A stretch of 64,000 nt of DNA from CBDBIG01 sp965205845 [NCBI: bacterium] (GCA_965205845.1 CBDBIG010000003.1:434001-498000), one strand, 5' to 3'. Numbered from the stretch's first letter, positions 17,622 to 31,388 are shown. Notes: a model not told the origin generated them from the sequence alone. Made by a program: numbers and translations.

Positions 17622-17840
17622 TACGTGCTGCGTCAGCCCTGCTTATTGCTCCAAAACGGGCAAACTTTGTCGCTGATTACGTAGGTGCCGCTGCCACCGT
17701 TTGATGCGTGCTGCGTCAGCCCTGCTTATTGCTCCAAAACGGGCAAACTTTGTCGCTGATTACGTAGGTGCCGCTGCCACCGTTTGATGCGTGTTGCATC
17801 AGCCCTGCTTATTGCTCCAAAACGGGCAAACTTTGTCGCT
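17592..17840. repeat. 83-bp tandem repeat, three copies, rooted in the OYE gene end
   Basis: Three units start at 17592, 17675 and 17758, each 83 bp long with only a few substitutions. The first contains the last 9 codons and stop of the OYE-like gene, and the other two copy that coding tail plus about 50 bp of downstream DNA. The array then runs into unrelated sequence. I see no strong hairpin within the unit. Confidence 0.95.
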
Positions 17841-17961
17841 TTTCTATGGGATTTAATCGGGTGCCTTCAAGCAAAGCCTATTGGGGTGAGGCTCAAAGAA
17901 CGCCCTCTCCCCACATCTGTGGGTTTGCCTCCTTCCCGTTTCTTCCCTACACCGCGGGCCG

Positions 17962-18618
17962 TTAAGGGGTGTAGATTTGATGCACTCCTATTTTTCCAAA
18001 GCGCAACAAGGTCATGGTTACCACCTTTTTGGCTGGAATATTGGCTAAATGCACAGGTTTTGTGGTGGTATCACCTTCCACAGCCAAAATTACATCCCCT
18101 TTTAGCAAGCCCGAGGGGATGACCCAATCCCCTTTCATGTTTAAAATCAGCAGCCCCGTAAGCCCTGTTTCAGGCACGGTGGTGGGCTCAATAATCAGGA
18201 GCAAGCGCGGTTTTCGGGCAAAATAACCCGCACGAATTTCTGCGTTTTGCTTGACCAAAACGAGCACATATTGAGCACGCAAGCCTCTGGCAAACTGAAG
18301 CAACCCTTGTTGCTTTGGGTCTTTTTGTTGCAGCGCAGCCACGCTTTTGGCTTGGGTTACCTTAGTTATAGCGATGGGCTGCCAACCTTGTTTTTGCATT
18401 TTTTCGACAGCGCTTTGCCATTGTTGGCTGGTTTTTACCATTTCAACCCTGGGGGTGGGCAAACTTTTGCCCAACACATGGGCTTGCCATTGCGTGTCAA
18501 CCACGTAAGGGTTGGTCGTGGTGCATGCATTTACAATCAGCAAGAAACAGCCAAGCGCACCCGCACGAAGCGCATCCCAAACCCGTTTAGACAAAGCGTG
18601 TGTCTGCCAATATTTCAT
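17962..18618 (-). CDS. Putative lipoprotein with a C-terminal PDZ-like segment
   Basis: A protein of about 218 residues starts at ATG 18618, preceded by AAGGAT. Its N-terminus is basic and hydrophobic (AGALGCFLLIVNACTTTNPY), with a Cys in a lipobox-like context (VNAC), so export and lipidation are likely. The middle (YVLVLVKQNAEIRAGYF) is unassigned. The end (VIPSGLLKGDVILAVEGDTT) resembles a PDZ ligand-binding half. An earlier ATG at 18738 would add 40 unrelated residues. No operon partner. Confidence 0.62.
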   Translation of the reverse strand: MKYWQTHALSKRVWDALRAGALGCFLLIVNACTTTNPYVVDTQWQAHVLGKSLPTPRVEMVKTSQQWQSAVEKMQKQGWQPIAITKVTQAKSVAALQQKDPKQQGLLQFARGLRAQYVLVLVKQNAEIRAGYFARKPRLLLIIEPTTVPETGLTGLLILNMKGDWVIPSGLLKGDVILAVEGDTTTKPVHLANIPAKKVVTMTLLRFGKIGVHQIYTP

Positions 18619-18935
18619 CACAAGATCCTTTTTTTGAAGTACTCCGCTTTTTTTCACACACCCATGGCCACCTCGACCACATGGGTCTACCCTTCGCATA
18701 ACGCATCCCGCTCTCACTGGCACACGCAACAACGCCAAGGGACACTTGATTTACCATAGGTCTGTTGCCCCTTTCGCGTTACTTGCTTTGCGGGGCGGGG
18801 GTTTTTTAAAATGCTGCGATAAGCGGTTTTGCCATGTTTTTTGTGGGGGGGTCGCCCTGGGGTGCGCCGATAGCGCATCGGGTTTTCACCTGCTGGCGGT
18901 CAAAAGATGAAAATATCGCGCGTACGGGGCTTGGC
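18619..18935. other. Intergenic stretch, no gene seen
   Basis: G+T-rich DNA between the lipoprotein start and the gyrB-derived repeat. Frames here have no family features. Confidence 0.45.
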
Positions 18936-22308
<3,373 letters not shown>

Positions 22309-23445
22309 ATGAAATTAGTCCTAAACCGTGAATCTCTGATACGCACTTTACAGCTTATTTCAGGCATTACAGATAAAAGCGCAACCAAACCCATTTTAGC
22401 CAATTTTTTGTTTTTAGCAGAAGAGGTGGGTGACTCCGCAAGATTACGCTTTTTTGCGACAGACTATGAACTATCGTTGGTGGGAAGTATGGAGGGCAAA
22501 GTACTCGAAAAAGGGGCTATTTGCCTAAATGCAAAGCGCATTTTGGATGTGTGCGTCGCGCTCCAAAGCAACGAGGTGGAGTTGGTGGAAGAGGAGGCGC
22601 TTTGGGTGAGCTTAAAAGGTGGTCGCGCCAAAACGCGTTTGCCTGCGGTCGAGACCTCTCTTTACCCAAAAATGGACGATGAAGTCCTGAAAAATCGCTT
22701 CAAAATAAATGCGGCGGTGCTCTTACGAAGCATTGAGGTAACTTTGTTTGCTGTTCAAGCAAACGAGACGCGCAAAAATCTTTCAGGAGTGCGTTTTCAA
22801 GTCAATTTACAAGATGATGCCAGGTTGCATTTTGCGGCAACCGATGGGCATCGTTTGTCTATCTTGCGACGCTCCGTGGAGTGGATTGCGGGCGAAGATC
22901 CATCTGAGATTATTGTACCAAGGCGTGCGATGGAGGAAATGAAGCGCATGCTAGGACGCATTGATGAACAAGATGCCGTCGATGCATCTTTTGATGAGCG
23001 CTCTTTTCGGATACAGGCCAAAGATTTATCCATTTCAACGCGCTTGGTCGATGGCAAATTTCCCAATGTTGATGCGGTGATACCCCAAGAAATGGAGAGG
23101 GACCTCGAAGTCGAGAAAGAAACCTTGCTTCACAGCCTCAAACTTATTTGTGCCATGAGTGAAGATAAAATTAAGCCCGTTAAATTTTCGATGAGCCAAG
23201 ATAAAATGGGTATTTACAGCGAGCGTACCGAGCACGGCGAAGCCAATGATGAAATCGAGGCAGAATACAGCGGAGACAACTTTGAGATTGGGTTTAACGC
23301 ACAATATATTATTGATGTGCTCAACGTATTGCCTCCCCAAAAAATCCAGATGGAATTTAAAGGGGCACTTAACCCTTGTATTGTGCGCTCTAAGTTGGAG
23401 GAAGGGTTTTTATCGGTGGTGATGCCATTGCGGTTGGATTGGTGA
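22309..23445 (+). CDS. dnaN: DNA polymerase III beta subunit (sliding clamp)
   Basis: This 378-residue protein forms the dimeric ring that tethers DNA polymerase III to the template. The start MKLVLNRESLIRTLQLISGI, with TDKSATKPILANFLF, is characteristic, as are LHFAATDGHRLSILRRS and the C-terminal SKLEEGFLSVVMPLRLDW. Three similar clamp domains of ~120 residues are evident from length and motif spacing. Its TGA overlaps the recF GTG, so the two are coupled. Confidence 0.97.
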   Translation: MKLVLNRESLIRTLQLISGITDKSATKPILANFLFLAEEVGDSARLRFFATDYELSLVGSMEGKVLEKGAICLNAKRILDVCVALQSNEVELVEEEALWVSLKGGRAKTRLPAVETSLYPKMDDEVLKNRFKINAAVLLRSIEVTLFAVQANETRKNLSGVRFQVNLQDDARLHFAATDGHRLSILRRSVEWIAGEDPSEIIVPRRAMEEMKRMLGRIDEQDAVDASFDERSFRIQAKDLSISTRLVDGKFPNVDAVIPQEMERDLEVEKETLLHSLKLICAMSEDKIKPVKFSMSQDKMGIYSERTEHGEANDEIEAEYSGDNFEIGFNAQYIIDVLNVLPPQKIQMEFKGALNPCIVRSKLEEGFLSVVMPLRLDW

Positions 23446-24584
23446 TTAGCACATTTTCTGCGCTCCATTTTCGTAATCTCAACCTAAGCGGACCCGTTCA
23501 GTGTTCTCCCCGCCTCAATGTGCTTATTGGCAATAATGGGCAAGGTAAAACCAATTTCCTTGAAGGGGTGCATTTCCTTCACCATCTCTCCTCTTTTCGC
23601 ACGCCACGCCTTGAACGCTTGCTCGGTTTTTCTCATCCTGATTGCTGGCTTCAAGGCAAATTGCTCATGGGGGATATCACCGAAAAAATTAAGATCCATA
23701 TCGTGAAGCAAGGGCGTCAACTGTGGCGTGAGGAAACCCTGGTGAGACGTTTGTCCGACTGGGTGGCTTTGCATCATTTGGTGGTCTTTCACCCCGCAGG
23801 GCTGCATCAACGTAAACGCTCCCCTGCTGAGCGCCGTGGTGTCCTTGATAGGTTTTTGTGCAGCACCGACAAAAATTACCTCGAAGCCCTGCGCAATTTC
23901 CGCCAAGCTCACGAGCAAAAAAATCAGTTGCTTAAGCAAGGTCAGCATGCCACACTCCCCGAGTGGAATCACTTGTTTGCGCGCTCCGGCTGTGCAATTG
24001 TGGATGCCAGATTGCGCTTGACCACGCGCATTAATGGGGAGCTTTGCCGCATTCACCAACAACTTATGGGTCAGCAATGGACACAAAACGCCCAATATCA
24101 GCTGGAACTGCGCCTCGAGCCTTCGCTGCAAGGAAGCCAGCAAGAATGGGAGAGCCATCTGGCCAAGGTGCAAAAAAGGGAAATTCAAGCGGGACATTGC
24201 CTGTATGGGCCACACCGTGATGATGCCCCAATGTATCTTGGCATTCGGCATGATTCACCCACCCGAAAAACCTCCCTCAAAACACAAAGCTTTGCGGAAT
24301 ATTTGTTCTCACAAGGCGAGCACCGCATTGCATTTTTAGCCCTGCAATTTACCCTCAATGCCCTTTTTTCTAAGCAATTTACCCAACAAAACGCGATTAT
24401 GCTCCTTGATGACCTGTTTTCCGAACTCGACCCAAGTGCCTGCGAACGGGTGTTAGAGCAACTTGACCAACATTCTAATCAAACCTTTATTACCACAACC
24501 CAAGCAAACCAGGCGATATTGCCCAAACAGGCTACCGTGTTTCGTGTTGATCAAGGAATGGTTACAAACCTTCAGCAAGTATAG
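23442..24584 (+). CDS. recF: DNA replication/repair protein RecF
   Basis: This SMC-like ATPase loads RecA at gaps with RecO and RecR. The Walker A motif is VLIGNNGQGKTNFLEGVHF (residues ~28-46). The signature motif region includes SQGEHRIAFLALQF, followed by Walker B MLLDDLFSELDPSACERVLE. The 380-residue length is normal. I chose GTG 23442, which gives a 4-nt overlap (GTGA) with dnaN, and a TTG at 23439 is also possible. The dnaN-recF arrangement is conserved in bacteria, but gyrB, often third, is absent downstream. Confidence 0.95.
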   Translation: MISTFSALHFRNLNLSGPVQCSPRLNVLIGNNGQGKTNFLEGVHFLHHLSSFRTPRLERLLGFSHPDCWLQGKLLMGDITEKIKIHIVKQGRQLWREETLVRRLSDWVALHHLVVFHPAGLHQRKRSPAERRGVLDRFLCSTDKNYLEALRNFRQAHEQKNQLLKQGQHATLPEWNHLFARSGCAIVDARLRLTTRINGELCRIHQQLMGQQWTQNAQYQLELRLEPSLQGSQQEWESHLAKVQKREIQAGHCLYGPHRDDAPMYLGIRHDSPTRKTSLKTQSFAEYLFSQGEHRIAFLALQFTLNALFSKQFTQQNAIMLLDDLFSELDPSACERVLEQLDQHSNQTFITTTQANQAILPKQATVFRVDQGMVTNLQQV

Positions 24585-24703
24585 ATCAACCATTCCTGCC
24601 GCACCGATACCCAATCTCTTGTGCATTCACACTTGAATCGCGTCAAAGCCTCGAGATCAATCTTTGTTGCAGGTTTGTTGCGCGTGCGCTCATGCAGTGG
24701 GTT

Positions 24704-25473
24704 TTATTGGCCCTGCCAGTTTGGCTTGCGCTTTTCAGCAAAAGCTTTGGGACCTTCGACCTTGTCTTTGGAGCGCAAAAACTGCTGTCCCAAAAGGGCG
24801 ACTGAGCGGGAATGGCCTCCCAAAGGGGGGTGTGCCCTTGATTAGAGTGGCATTTGTTTGCTGAGGCGCACCGATAGAGGGGCGCATTCTAAAATATCCT
24901 CAGCGATGTTCCGGGCGGTTTGCATGAGTGTATGTAAGGGAACTACCCGATTGACCAAGCCCAGTGTATGCGCTTTTTGGGCGGTAATTGGTTTGCCTGT
25001 TAACATCATTTCGAGGGCTATATTTTGAGGAATCTTGCGCATCAGACGGTGCATTCCAGAGCGTGCCACCAAACCCACCCGTGGTTCTGGCAAGCCAAAG
25101 AGCGCATTCTCAGTCGCCACAATCAGGTCGCAAGTCAAGGGCTGTTTCAAATCCTCCCCCTAATGCCACGCCATTGACGGCCGCAATCACGGGTTTGGTT
25201 AAATCCCAACGCTCCACCAACCCCACCAATGCGCTTTTTACTAAAAACACGCCCCGATGCCTTGGCTTTCAAGTCGTTACCCGCACAAAAGGCTTTGTCG
25301 CCTTTCCCCGTTATCACCGCAAGCCATTGGTCGTCACCCTTTGCAAACGCGTTAAAGGCCAGCCCCAACTCGTGGTTAGCAGGGGGATGCAACGCATTTC
25401 TTACCTCAGGGCGATTGATCGTAATGGTGGTAATATGCCCGTTTTTGGAGACCTCGATAAATTCCCAAGCCAT
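24704..25473 (-). pseudogene. Enoyl-CoA hydratase/crotonase, multiply frameshifted
   Basis: The pieces together form a whole crotonase. The start is MAWEFIEVSKNGHITTITIN, then [18 protein letters not shown] (oxyanion-hole region). A second frame gives [21 protein letters not shown] third gives [20 protein letters not shown] and GKPITAQKAHTLGLVNRVV. A last frame gives KDKVEGPKAFAEKRKPNWQG, the family's usual C-terminus. Shifts near 25240, 25135 and 24840-24770 break it at least three times. It would act on acyl-CoA in beta-oxidation or related pathways if intact. Decay rather than one sequencing slip seems likely. Confidence 0.85.
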
Positions 25474-25581
25474 GGTATTTTTTCAATCACCCTTACCCCC
25501 GTGTGTTCAAAAGCCCTTATTTTTTTGTGGCAAAGCCAGCAGAGGTTCACAAAGGCATTTTGTTCGATGTCAAGCCTTCGC

Positions 25582-25896
25582 TTACCCACTATCCGCTGTT
25601 TTTAATTCTTCCAAGGTTTTGGCAGAAGAAAGAGGGTCTTTTTTATCAATGATGGTGGGGAATTTCTCGGCCTCATCTGCATTAAGTTTCGTATACTTCG
25701 TCCATTTCTCTGGCACTTGGTCTTCTGGGTAGATCGCTTCCACGGGGCACTGCGCCACGCAAACATCGCAGTCAATGCAGGTTTCAGGGTTGATATAGAG
25801 CATATCAGGCCCTTCATGAAAAGCCTCCACAGGGCAAACTTCAACGCAGTCGGTGTACTTACAGGCATGGCAATATGCGGTTACAACGTAGGTCAT
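25582..25896 (-). CDS. fdxA: 7Fe ferredoxin (3Fe-4S/4Fe-4S), FdxA type
   Basis: This 104-residue protein resembles Azotobacter ferredoxin I. Two cysteine clusters stand out: AYCHACKYTDCVEVCPVEAF (with the extra residues typical of the 3Fe-4S half) and ETCIDCDVCVAQCPVEAIYP (CxxCxxCxxxCP, 4Fe-4S). The acidic C-terminal tail (YTKLNADEAEKFPTIIDKKD) is also typical. It carries single electrons in the cytoplasm. No specific partner enzyme is adjacent. The AOR at 60-62 kb could use such a ferredoxin, but that is speculation. Confidence 0.93.
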   Translation of the reverse strand: MTYVVTAYCHACKYTDCVEVCPVEAFHEGPDMLYINPETCIDCDVCVAQCPVEAIYPEDQVPEKWTKYTKLNADEAEKFPTIIDKKDPLSSAKTLEELKTADSG

Positions 25897-26289
25897 GATA
25901 ATTTAATTGTCCTTTGCAAAAATATCCACGAAACCAGGTTACGGAAGATGGTATGATTGTTTTTAGCACGGGGGCATCGCGACGAACAAACAGGTCAGCA
26001 GCCTCAAAAGCACGGGTAACCGCCGCCTATCACTCGGATGCATTGTTCAAAAACCGCAAGTTTTGTGCTTCAGCCATGGAGTGCTGTCTTTAGAGGTGTG
26101 CTGTTTTTGAGGGACCCTGTTTTGTAAGTATTCATTAGGGCTGGTGAACCCAGGGTGCGCTTTTGGGATCGGAACTTGACAAATAAGGCGATGACAGCAT
26201 ATGAGTGCCTCTGTGGATCTACACAGACCCCCATGCAAGCACAAATGGGGACGTAATGGCAACACATCGGGATTAGGAGGAGAAAAACC
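25897..26289. other. Intergenic region upstream of aceB
   Basis: Nearly 400 bp between the divergent fdxA and aceB genes. It should hold both promoters. No further gene is seen. A strong ribosome-binding run (AGGAGGAG) lies 5-6 bp before the aceB ATG. Confidence 0.5.
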
Positions 26290-27888
26290 ATGAGCAGTAT
26301 GGGCGAAGGTATTGAGATATTGAGCGCAGTTTGCCCAGAGGGGCAAAGCGTGATTACCCCAGAGGCGATGGGCTTTGTTGCTTTGCTTGAACGCAAATTT
26401 GGGGCGCGGAGACGTGAATTGTTGCAGTTACGCCAGACACGCCAACAGCGTTTGGATGCGGGGGAGTTTCCCAATTTTCTACCTGAAACCAAAGCGGTCC
26501 GTGAGGGCAATTGGACCATTGCGCCTTTGCCTGACGATTTAAAAGATCGCAGGGTAGAGATTACGGGGCCTACGGATCGCAAAATGGTGGTTAACGCGCT
26601 AAACTGCGGGGCCCGTGTGTATATGGCCGATTTGGAAGATGCCACTTGCCCTACATGGGACAATGTCGTTGAAGGGCAGCGCAATTTATACGATGCCGTC
26701 CGTCGTGACATCCGCTTTGAAGACCCAAAAAACGGTAAGACCTATCAACTCAATGAAAAGACTGCCACGTTGCTGGTGCGCCCGCGCGGCTGGCATATGG
26801 ACGAGGCGCATGTGCGTGTGGATGGCATGCCAATGAGCGGGAGTTTATTTGACTTTGGCTTGTATTTTTTTCATAACGCCAAAGCCACCCTCGAACGCAA
26901 AACGGGACCCTATTACTATCTACCCAAAATAGAAAATCACTTAGAAGCACGCTTGTGGGACGAGGTGTTTAGTGAGGCTGAAAAGCAACTGGGCGTACCC
27001 CATGGCAGCATTAAGGGTACGGTGCTCATTGAAACCCTCTTGGCCGCATTCGAAATGGACGAAATTTTGTATGAACTCAAAGATCACTCAGCGGGGTTAA
27101 ATTGTGGTCGATGGGACTATATTTTCTCCATGATTAAAAAGCTCCGGGCGCATCCCCAGTGCGTGACGCCTAACCGTGCACAAATAACCATGACCAGTCC
27201 AAACATGCGCGCCTACTGTTTGCTGGCCATTCAAACTTGTCACAAGCGCGGTGCCCCTTGTATTGGAGGTATGGCAGCCCAAATTCCTGTAAAAAATAAT
27301 GAAGCCGCCAATAAGGAAGCTTTTGATAAGGTCCGCAGCGACAAAGAGCGCGAAGTGAATGATGGGCATGATGGCACCTGGGTGGCACACCCTGGGCTTG
27401 TTTCAGTAGCCCTTGAGATTTTTGACGCCGTAATGAAAACCCCCAACCAAATTGACAAGCAACTGCCCCAAGTGGCTATCAGTGCACAAGATTTGCTGCA
27501 AGTGCCCCAAGGGGATATTACCGAAGAAGGGGTCCGCATGAATGCACAAGTGGGGGTGCGTTATATGGAGGCGTGGCTCAATGGCAATGGTTGCGTGCCT
27601 TTGTTCAATTTGATGGAAGATGTCGCCACCGCGGAAATTTCGCGCGCACAGCTTTGGCAATGGGCGCATCATCACTCGAGCACCAAAGAAGGGCAGGTGA
27701 TTGGGGATGACTGGATTGCCCAGGTTATTGAGGAAGAGATAGAGGCCATTCAGCGTGAGCGTGGTGGCGCAAAGGATGCACGGTTACAGCAAGCGGGCCG
27801 TTTGTTCAAAACCATGGCCACTGCCAAAGACATGCCCGACTTTCTGAGTTTGCCTGCATACGAGATCCTCATGAAGGAAGGGCACTAA
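26290..27888 (+). CDS. aceB: Malate synthase A
   Basis: This 532-residue enzyme condenses glyoxylate with acetyl-CoA to give malate, the second step of the glyoxylate shunt. Family features are GARVYMADLEDATCPTWDN, TLLVRPRGWHMDEAHVRVDG, PYYYLPKIENHLEARLWDEV, TVLIETLLAAFEMDEILYEL and the catalytic Asp region in LFNLMEDVATAEISRAQLWQ. The length and lack of the extra domain of malate synthase G place it in the A type. AGGAGGAG gives a strong start at ATG 26290. Isocitrate lyase is not in the window. Confidence 0.96.
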   Translation: MSSMGEGIEILSAVCPEGQSVITPEAMGFVALLERKFGARRRELLQLRQTRQQRLDAGEFPNFLPETKAVREGNWTIAPLPDDLKDRRVEITGPTDRKMVVNALNCGARVYMADLEDATCPTWDNVVEGQRNLYDAVRRDIRFEDPKNGKTYQLNEKTATLLVRPRGWHMDEAHVRVDGMPMSGSLFDFGLYFFHNAKATLERKTGPYYYLPKIENHLEARLWDEVFSEAEKQLGVPHGSIKGTVLIETLLAAFEMDEILYELKDHSAGLNCGRWDYIFSMIKKLRAHPQCVTPNRAQITMTSPNMRAYCLLAIQTCHKRGAPCIGGMAAQIPVKNNEAANKEAFDKVRSDKEREVNDGHDGTWVAHPGLVSVALEIFDAVMKTPNQIDKQLPQVAISAQDLLQVPQGDITEEGVRMNAQVGVRYMEAWLNGNGCVPLFNLMEDVATAEISRAQLWQWAHHHSSTKEGQVIGDDWIAQVIEEEIEAIQRERGGAKDARLQQAGRLFKTMATAKDMPDFLSLPAYEILMKEGH

Positions 27889-27943
27889 AAATGGCACATC
27901 TCCCTTTTTGGGTTTGAGCCAGCCCCCTTACCCAGCACGGCTT

Positions 27944-28828
27944 TTAGCGCGTGTAGGGCTGGTTTAGTTCAAAGCGTAGGTTGGTGGTTCCGAGGGGAAT
28001 GGGCTTGTTAGAGCGACCAATCACCTCCCCCGCCACTGCGCGAAAAGGTTGGTTGTCGTGGTCGGTTAAAATGCGCAAGTCATAGGATTTTTTAGCGTTT
28101 TGGTGTTGCGCTGGTGGTAAATAAATGGAAAACCTGGCAGGCAGGGTTGCGCTCTCAATGATACGAAAAGCGACGGGACGACCCAATTGAGGGTCGAACA
28201 GCAACACGATAAGGCGTTCTTGGGCTTTGATTTTAGATTGTAGTGCTTTGCTCGCCACGACGGTGCCCGAGATACCATAGCGTTTATCCAAAGCCTGGGC
28301 ACCGGTGGATTGCGTAGGGGGTGGTTTGGACTGTGTCGCTTGATTCAACAAACCCCCTTGAAAGGGTTTTGAGAGTACCAAGCGAATTTTTTTGCTTCCC
28401 AGTTTGATGGGAGCGGGGGAGCGCCCGTACACCTCCCCTGGCATGGGGCGAAAAATTTCGCCATCCTTGTCGGTAATCCCAATCAGCCAGTATTCCCCAA
28501 CGGGGACATCATGCCCAGGCAATGCGTGCTCCAACCCCACCCGAAACGCTGTCGGAGGAATGAGCGGGGTAATGGTGCGCAAGGCACGCGGCTGGTTTTC
28601 TGTGGCGGCAACCAAAAATAATGCCAAGCGATCTGTGCGCACAATGCTGGCTTTGCCACTGGCAAGCAGTGAGGTGTCCAAGACCACCAAGCCATCCAAG
28701 GCGTATTTTAGAAGGGTTTCTTCGCGTTCAATTTCCCGAAGCAAGGCAAAGGCCACTGCCACCACAAAAAGCAGCGTAAACCCCATAATCACCCAGTGTT
28801 TTATGCGAAGAGGTTTGAGTGTGCGCAT
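27944..28828 (-). CDS. Membrane-anchored protein with two similar beta-rich domains (CcmI-like C-terminus?)
   Basis: Starting at ATG 28828 (AGGAAG 5 nt upstream) this is a 294-residue protein. It has one N-terminal transmembrane helix (WVIMGFTLLFVVAVAFALL) and then two related domains. Each ends with the same pattern: FRPMPGEVYGRSPAPIKLGS and FRAVAGEVIGRSNKPIPLGT, followed by LRFELNQPY-like strands. The second domain, with LLFDPQLGRPVAFRI and LPARFSIYLPP, resembles the periplasmic C-terminal domain of CcmI (cytochrome c maturation), but no haem-lyase genes are adjacent. Treat the function as unknown. Confidence 0.6.
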   Translation of the reverse strand: MRTLKPLRIKHWVIMGFTLLFVVAVAFALLREIEREETLLKYALDGLVVLDTSLLASGKASIVRTDRLALFLVAATENQPRALRTITPLIPPTAFRVGLEHALPGHDVPVGEYWLIGITDKDGEIFRPMPGEVYGRSPAPIKLGSKKIRLVLSKPFQGGLLNQATQSKPPPTQSTGAQALDKRYGISGTVVASKALQSKIKAQERLIVLLFDPQLGRPVAFRIIESATLPARFSIYLPPAQHQNAKKSYDLRILTDHDNQPFRAVAGEVIGRSNKPIPLGTTNLRFELNQPYTR

Positions 28829-29522
28829 GACTTCCTGTGGGAATAGGGCAAGCAAGATCTGAGGATGGGTCAGGGGTTTCAAAAGCAATTCTAGCCTAAC
28901 CTTGTATTTTTTAGCAAAGTTCGTTAGAGCACGATCCAATAGCAAGGCGTGTGTTCGAGAACAAGCGAACCCATTTTACCCGCCATCAACTTAAAATCAA
29001 ACTTTGGCAGCATGGGTCCGGCCATTTGCATGGATGACAAAAAGGCCTTCTTCGTGCCGCACATGGTGCGCGACAAGTGCTAAAAAACGGGCTCCAACGA
29101 AGGGTTACCAAACCCCGCGTTACCAAACCCCTCTTGCAATGACCACCACAGATTTCTCCTTACTTCCTTCTGGGCAAAACGCTAACCATATTTGGATTGG
29201 ACTTATGGGAAGGGGCACTGTTGCGCTTGCTGTTAACCGCCACTTTTTGCAAGTGGATCAGACGCTAATTCCTGCAGTGTGGGAAGTAGGTGTTGGGGGG
29301 GAGGGCTTTGGCTGATGGTATCCGTGGTGCTTGTGTGGGATGGCCTGATTTTGTTGCGCATGGTTGTGCGCGAAGCCAATTGCCTACACGGTTTTGAAGG
29401 CAACACATTTTGTTTATCCACTTAAGCTTTCTTAAAAGTAACCTTTTTGTGATACGCTGGTAGCCTCCGCGGCGTTTATTTATCCATCGCAACCAAAGAA
29501 CAAAAGGCATTATCACAAACCG
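28829..29522. other. Intergenic region, no supported gene
   Basis: This stretch lies between two divergent genes. The fumarase promoter should be near its right end. One DnaA-box-like string (TTATCCACT, one mismatch to TTATCCACA) is at about 29414-29422, but a single box does not define an origin. No protein-like frame is evident. Confidence 0.4.
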
Positions 29523-31133
29523 ATGGTCGATTTTCTTTACGCTCCCATGTTTCCCCTGGGCAAAGATGAAACCCAATACCGCAAACTAAGCGATGCACAT
29601 GTTTCGGCTTCCCAGTTTGAAGGCAGCCCCGTTGTCAAGGTTGCCCCGCAAGCGTTGGAAATGCTGGCCGATCAGGCCTTGCGCGAGGTCAATTTTTTCT
29701 ATCGCACACGCCATTTAGCGTTTTTGCGCAAGATTTTAGACGACAAAGAAGCCTCGGATAACGATCGTTATGTGGCCTTGGCATTGCTTAAAAATGCAGT
29801 TATTTCCGCCGATCGCCTGCTTCCCAGCTGCCAAGATACGGGAACCGCAAAGGTCTATGCCACCAAAGGTCAGCAGGTGTGGACAACAGGCAATGATGAA
29901 GAAGCTTTAAGCCGCGGGGTGTATAACGCCTATCGCGAAGAAAATTTGCGCTACTCGCAAAATGCTCCGCTTGGCATGTACGAAGAAAAAAACACAGGGA
30001 GCAACTTACCCGCCCAAATTGACCTTCATGCAGCCCAAGGAGATGTCTACAAATTTTTGTTTATGGCCAAAGGGGGGGGGTCTGCCAACAAAATGTTTTT
30101 ATTTCAAGAAACAAGGCGTATTTTAAACCCCGAAACATTGCCCAAATGGGTTGAGCAGCACATGAAACTCCTGGGCACTGCCGCGTGTCCCCCTTACCAT
30201 TTGGCCTTGGTTATTGGGGGGACCTCCGCGGAAAGCACCATGAAAACCCTTAAATTGGCCACGGGTGGCTATCTTGACACCCTTCCCACCCAAGGCAGTG
30301 AGGCAGGGCATGCGTTTCGCGACCTTGCTTTTGAGAAGGTGGTCCACGAGGTATCGCGTAGGCTGGGCATTGGCGCACAATTTGGTGGGAAGTACTTTGC
30401 CCACGATGTGCGCGTTATTCGCCTGCCGCGTCACGGGGCATCTCTGCCTGTGGGCTTGGGGGTAAGCTGTAGTGCGGATCGCAACATTTTAGGCAAAATC
30501 ACCGCCGAAGGGGTGTTTTTAGAGGAACTCGACCACGATCCCGCGCGCTTTTTGCCCGCACCTGCACCCGATCAAAGTGCGCAGACCGTCACCATTGACA
30601 TTAACCAACCCATGCAAGCGGTGTTGAATGCACTTACCAAGCACCCCATCAAAACCCGCGTAATTTTAAACGGCAAAATGATTGTTGCCCGCGACATTGC
30701 CCATGCGCGCTTTAAGCAAATGCTTGACCAAGGCAAGGCACTGCCAGACTATTTTAAAAAGCATCCCGTGTACTATGCAGGGCCTGCCAAAACGCCTCCA
30801 AACATGCCCTCTGGGAGCTTTGGACCTACCACTGCAGCACGCATGGATCCTTACGTGGATGCCTTTCAAAAGCAAGGCGCATCCATGGTTATGCTGGCCA
30901 AAGGCAATCGCTCAAAACAGGTTACCGAAGCATGCAAGCAAAATGGCGGCTTTTATCTGGGGTCGATTGGCGGCCCGGCGGCCCTTTTGGCAAACAACTG
31001 CATCACCTCGGTAAAGCAGATAGATTTTGCCGACCTTGGCATGGAAGCGGTGTGGGAAATTGAGGTGAAGGACTTTCCCGCCTTTATTGTGGTGGATGAC
31101 AAAGGCAACGACTTTTTTAGCCAGTGGAGGTAG
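29523..31133 (+). CDS. fumA: Class I fumarate hydratase (iron-sulfur)
   Basis: This 536-residue [4Fe-4S] enzyme interconverts fumarate and malate in the TCA cycle. The N-terminal alpha part includes [20 protein letters not shown] (first cluster Cys) and [20 protein letters not shown]. The C-terminal beta part includes [40 protein letters not shown] and [20 protein letters not shown]. Both domains are in one chain, as in FumA/FumB. Next to aceB (with one unrelated gene between), it makes a small C4-acid cluster. Confidence 0.95.
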   Translation: MVDFLYAPMFPLGKDETQYRKLSDAHVSASQFEGSPVVKVAPQALEMLADQALREVNFFYRTRHLAFLRKILDDKEASDNDRYVALALLKNAVISADRLLPSCQDTGTAKVYATKGQQVWTTGNDEEALSRGVYNAYREENLRYSQNAPLGMYEEKNTGSNLPAQIDLHAAQGDVYKFLFMAKGGGSANKMFLFQETRRILNPETLPKWVEQHMKLLGTAACPPYHLALVIGGTSAESTMKTLKLATGGYLDTLPTQGSEAGHAFRDLAFEKVVHEVSRRLGIGAQFGGKYFAHDVRVIRLPRHGASLPVGLGVSCSADRNILGKITAEGVFLEELDHDPARFLPAPAPDQSAQTVTIDINQPMQAVLNALTKHPIKTRVILNGKMIVARDIAHARFKQMLDQGKALPDYFKKHPVYYAGPAKTPPNMPSGSFGPTTAARMDPYVDAFQKQGASMVMLAKGNRSKQVTEACKQNGGFYLGSIGGPAALLANNCITSVKQIDFADLGMEAVWEIEVKDFPAFIVVDDKGNDFFSQWR

Positions 31134-31388
31134 TTTCCCCTACCCCTTTACGCAAGACCACCCCTTACACCCTTGGTGTGGCTACCCAGGGAGTTTCTTT
31201 TTTCCCCGCCCTACCTTTACCCATCGCCGATGGCAATGCCTAATAAGCCCTTCGGTCACCTTGAACTGCGTTGGAGCGTAAAAAAGGGCTCATTTACCGG
31301 TGCTTGTTTGACACGGGTAGCCATGGGGTTTTGGCCTTAAGGGATTTTGTAAAGCGTACGCACAGTTTTAGCGAAGGTAACACCATTC

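Noticed and set aside
23484-24251. Long minus-strand frame within recF
   Set aside because: Antisense to recF, with no family motifs. Shadow frame.
29409-29425. DnaA-box origin
   Set aside because: A single TTATCCACT with one mismatch is expected by chance.
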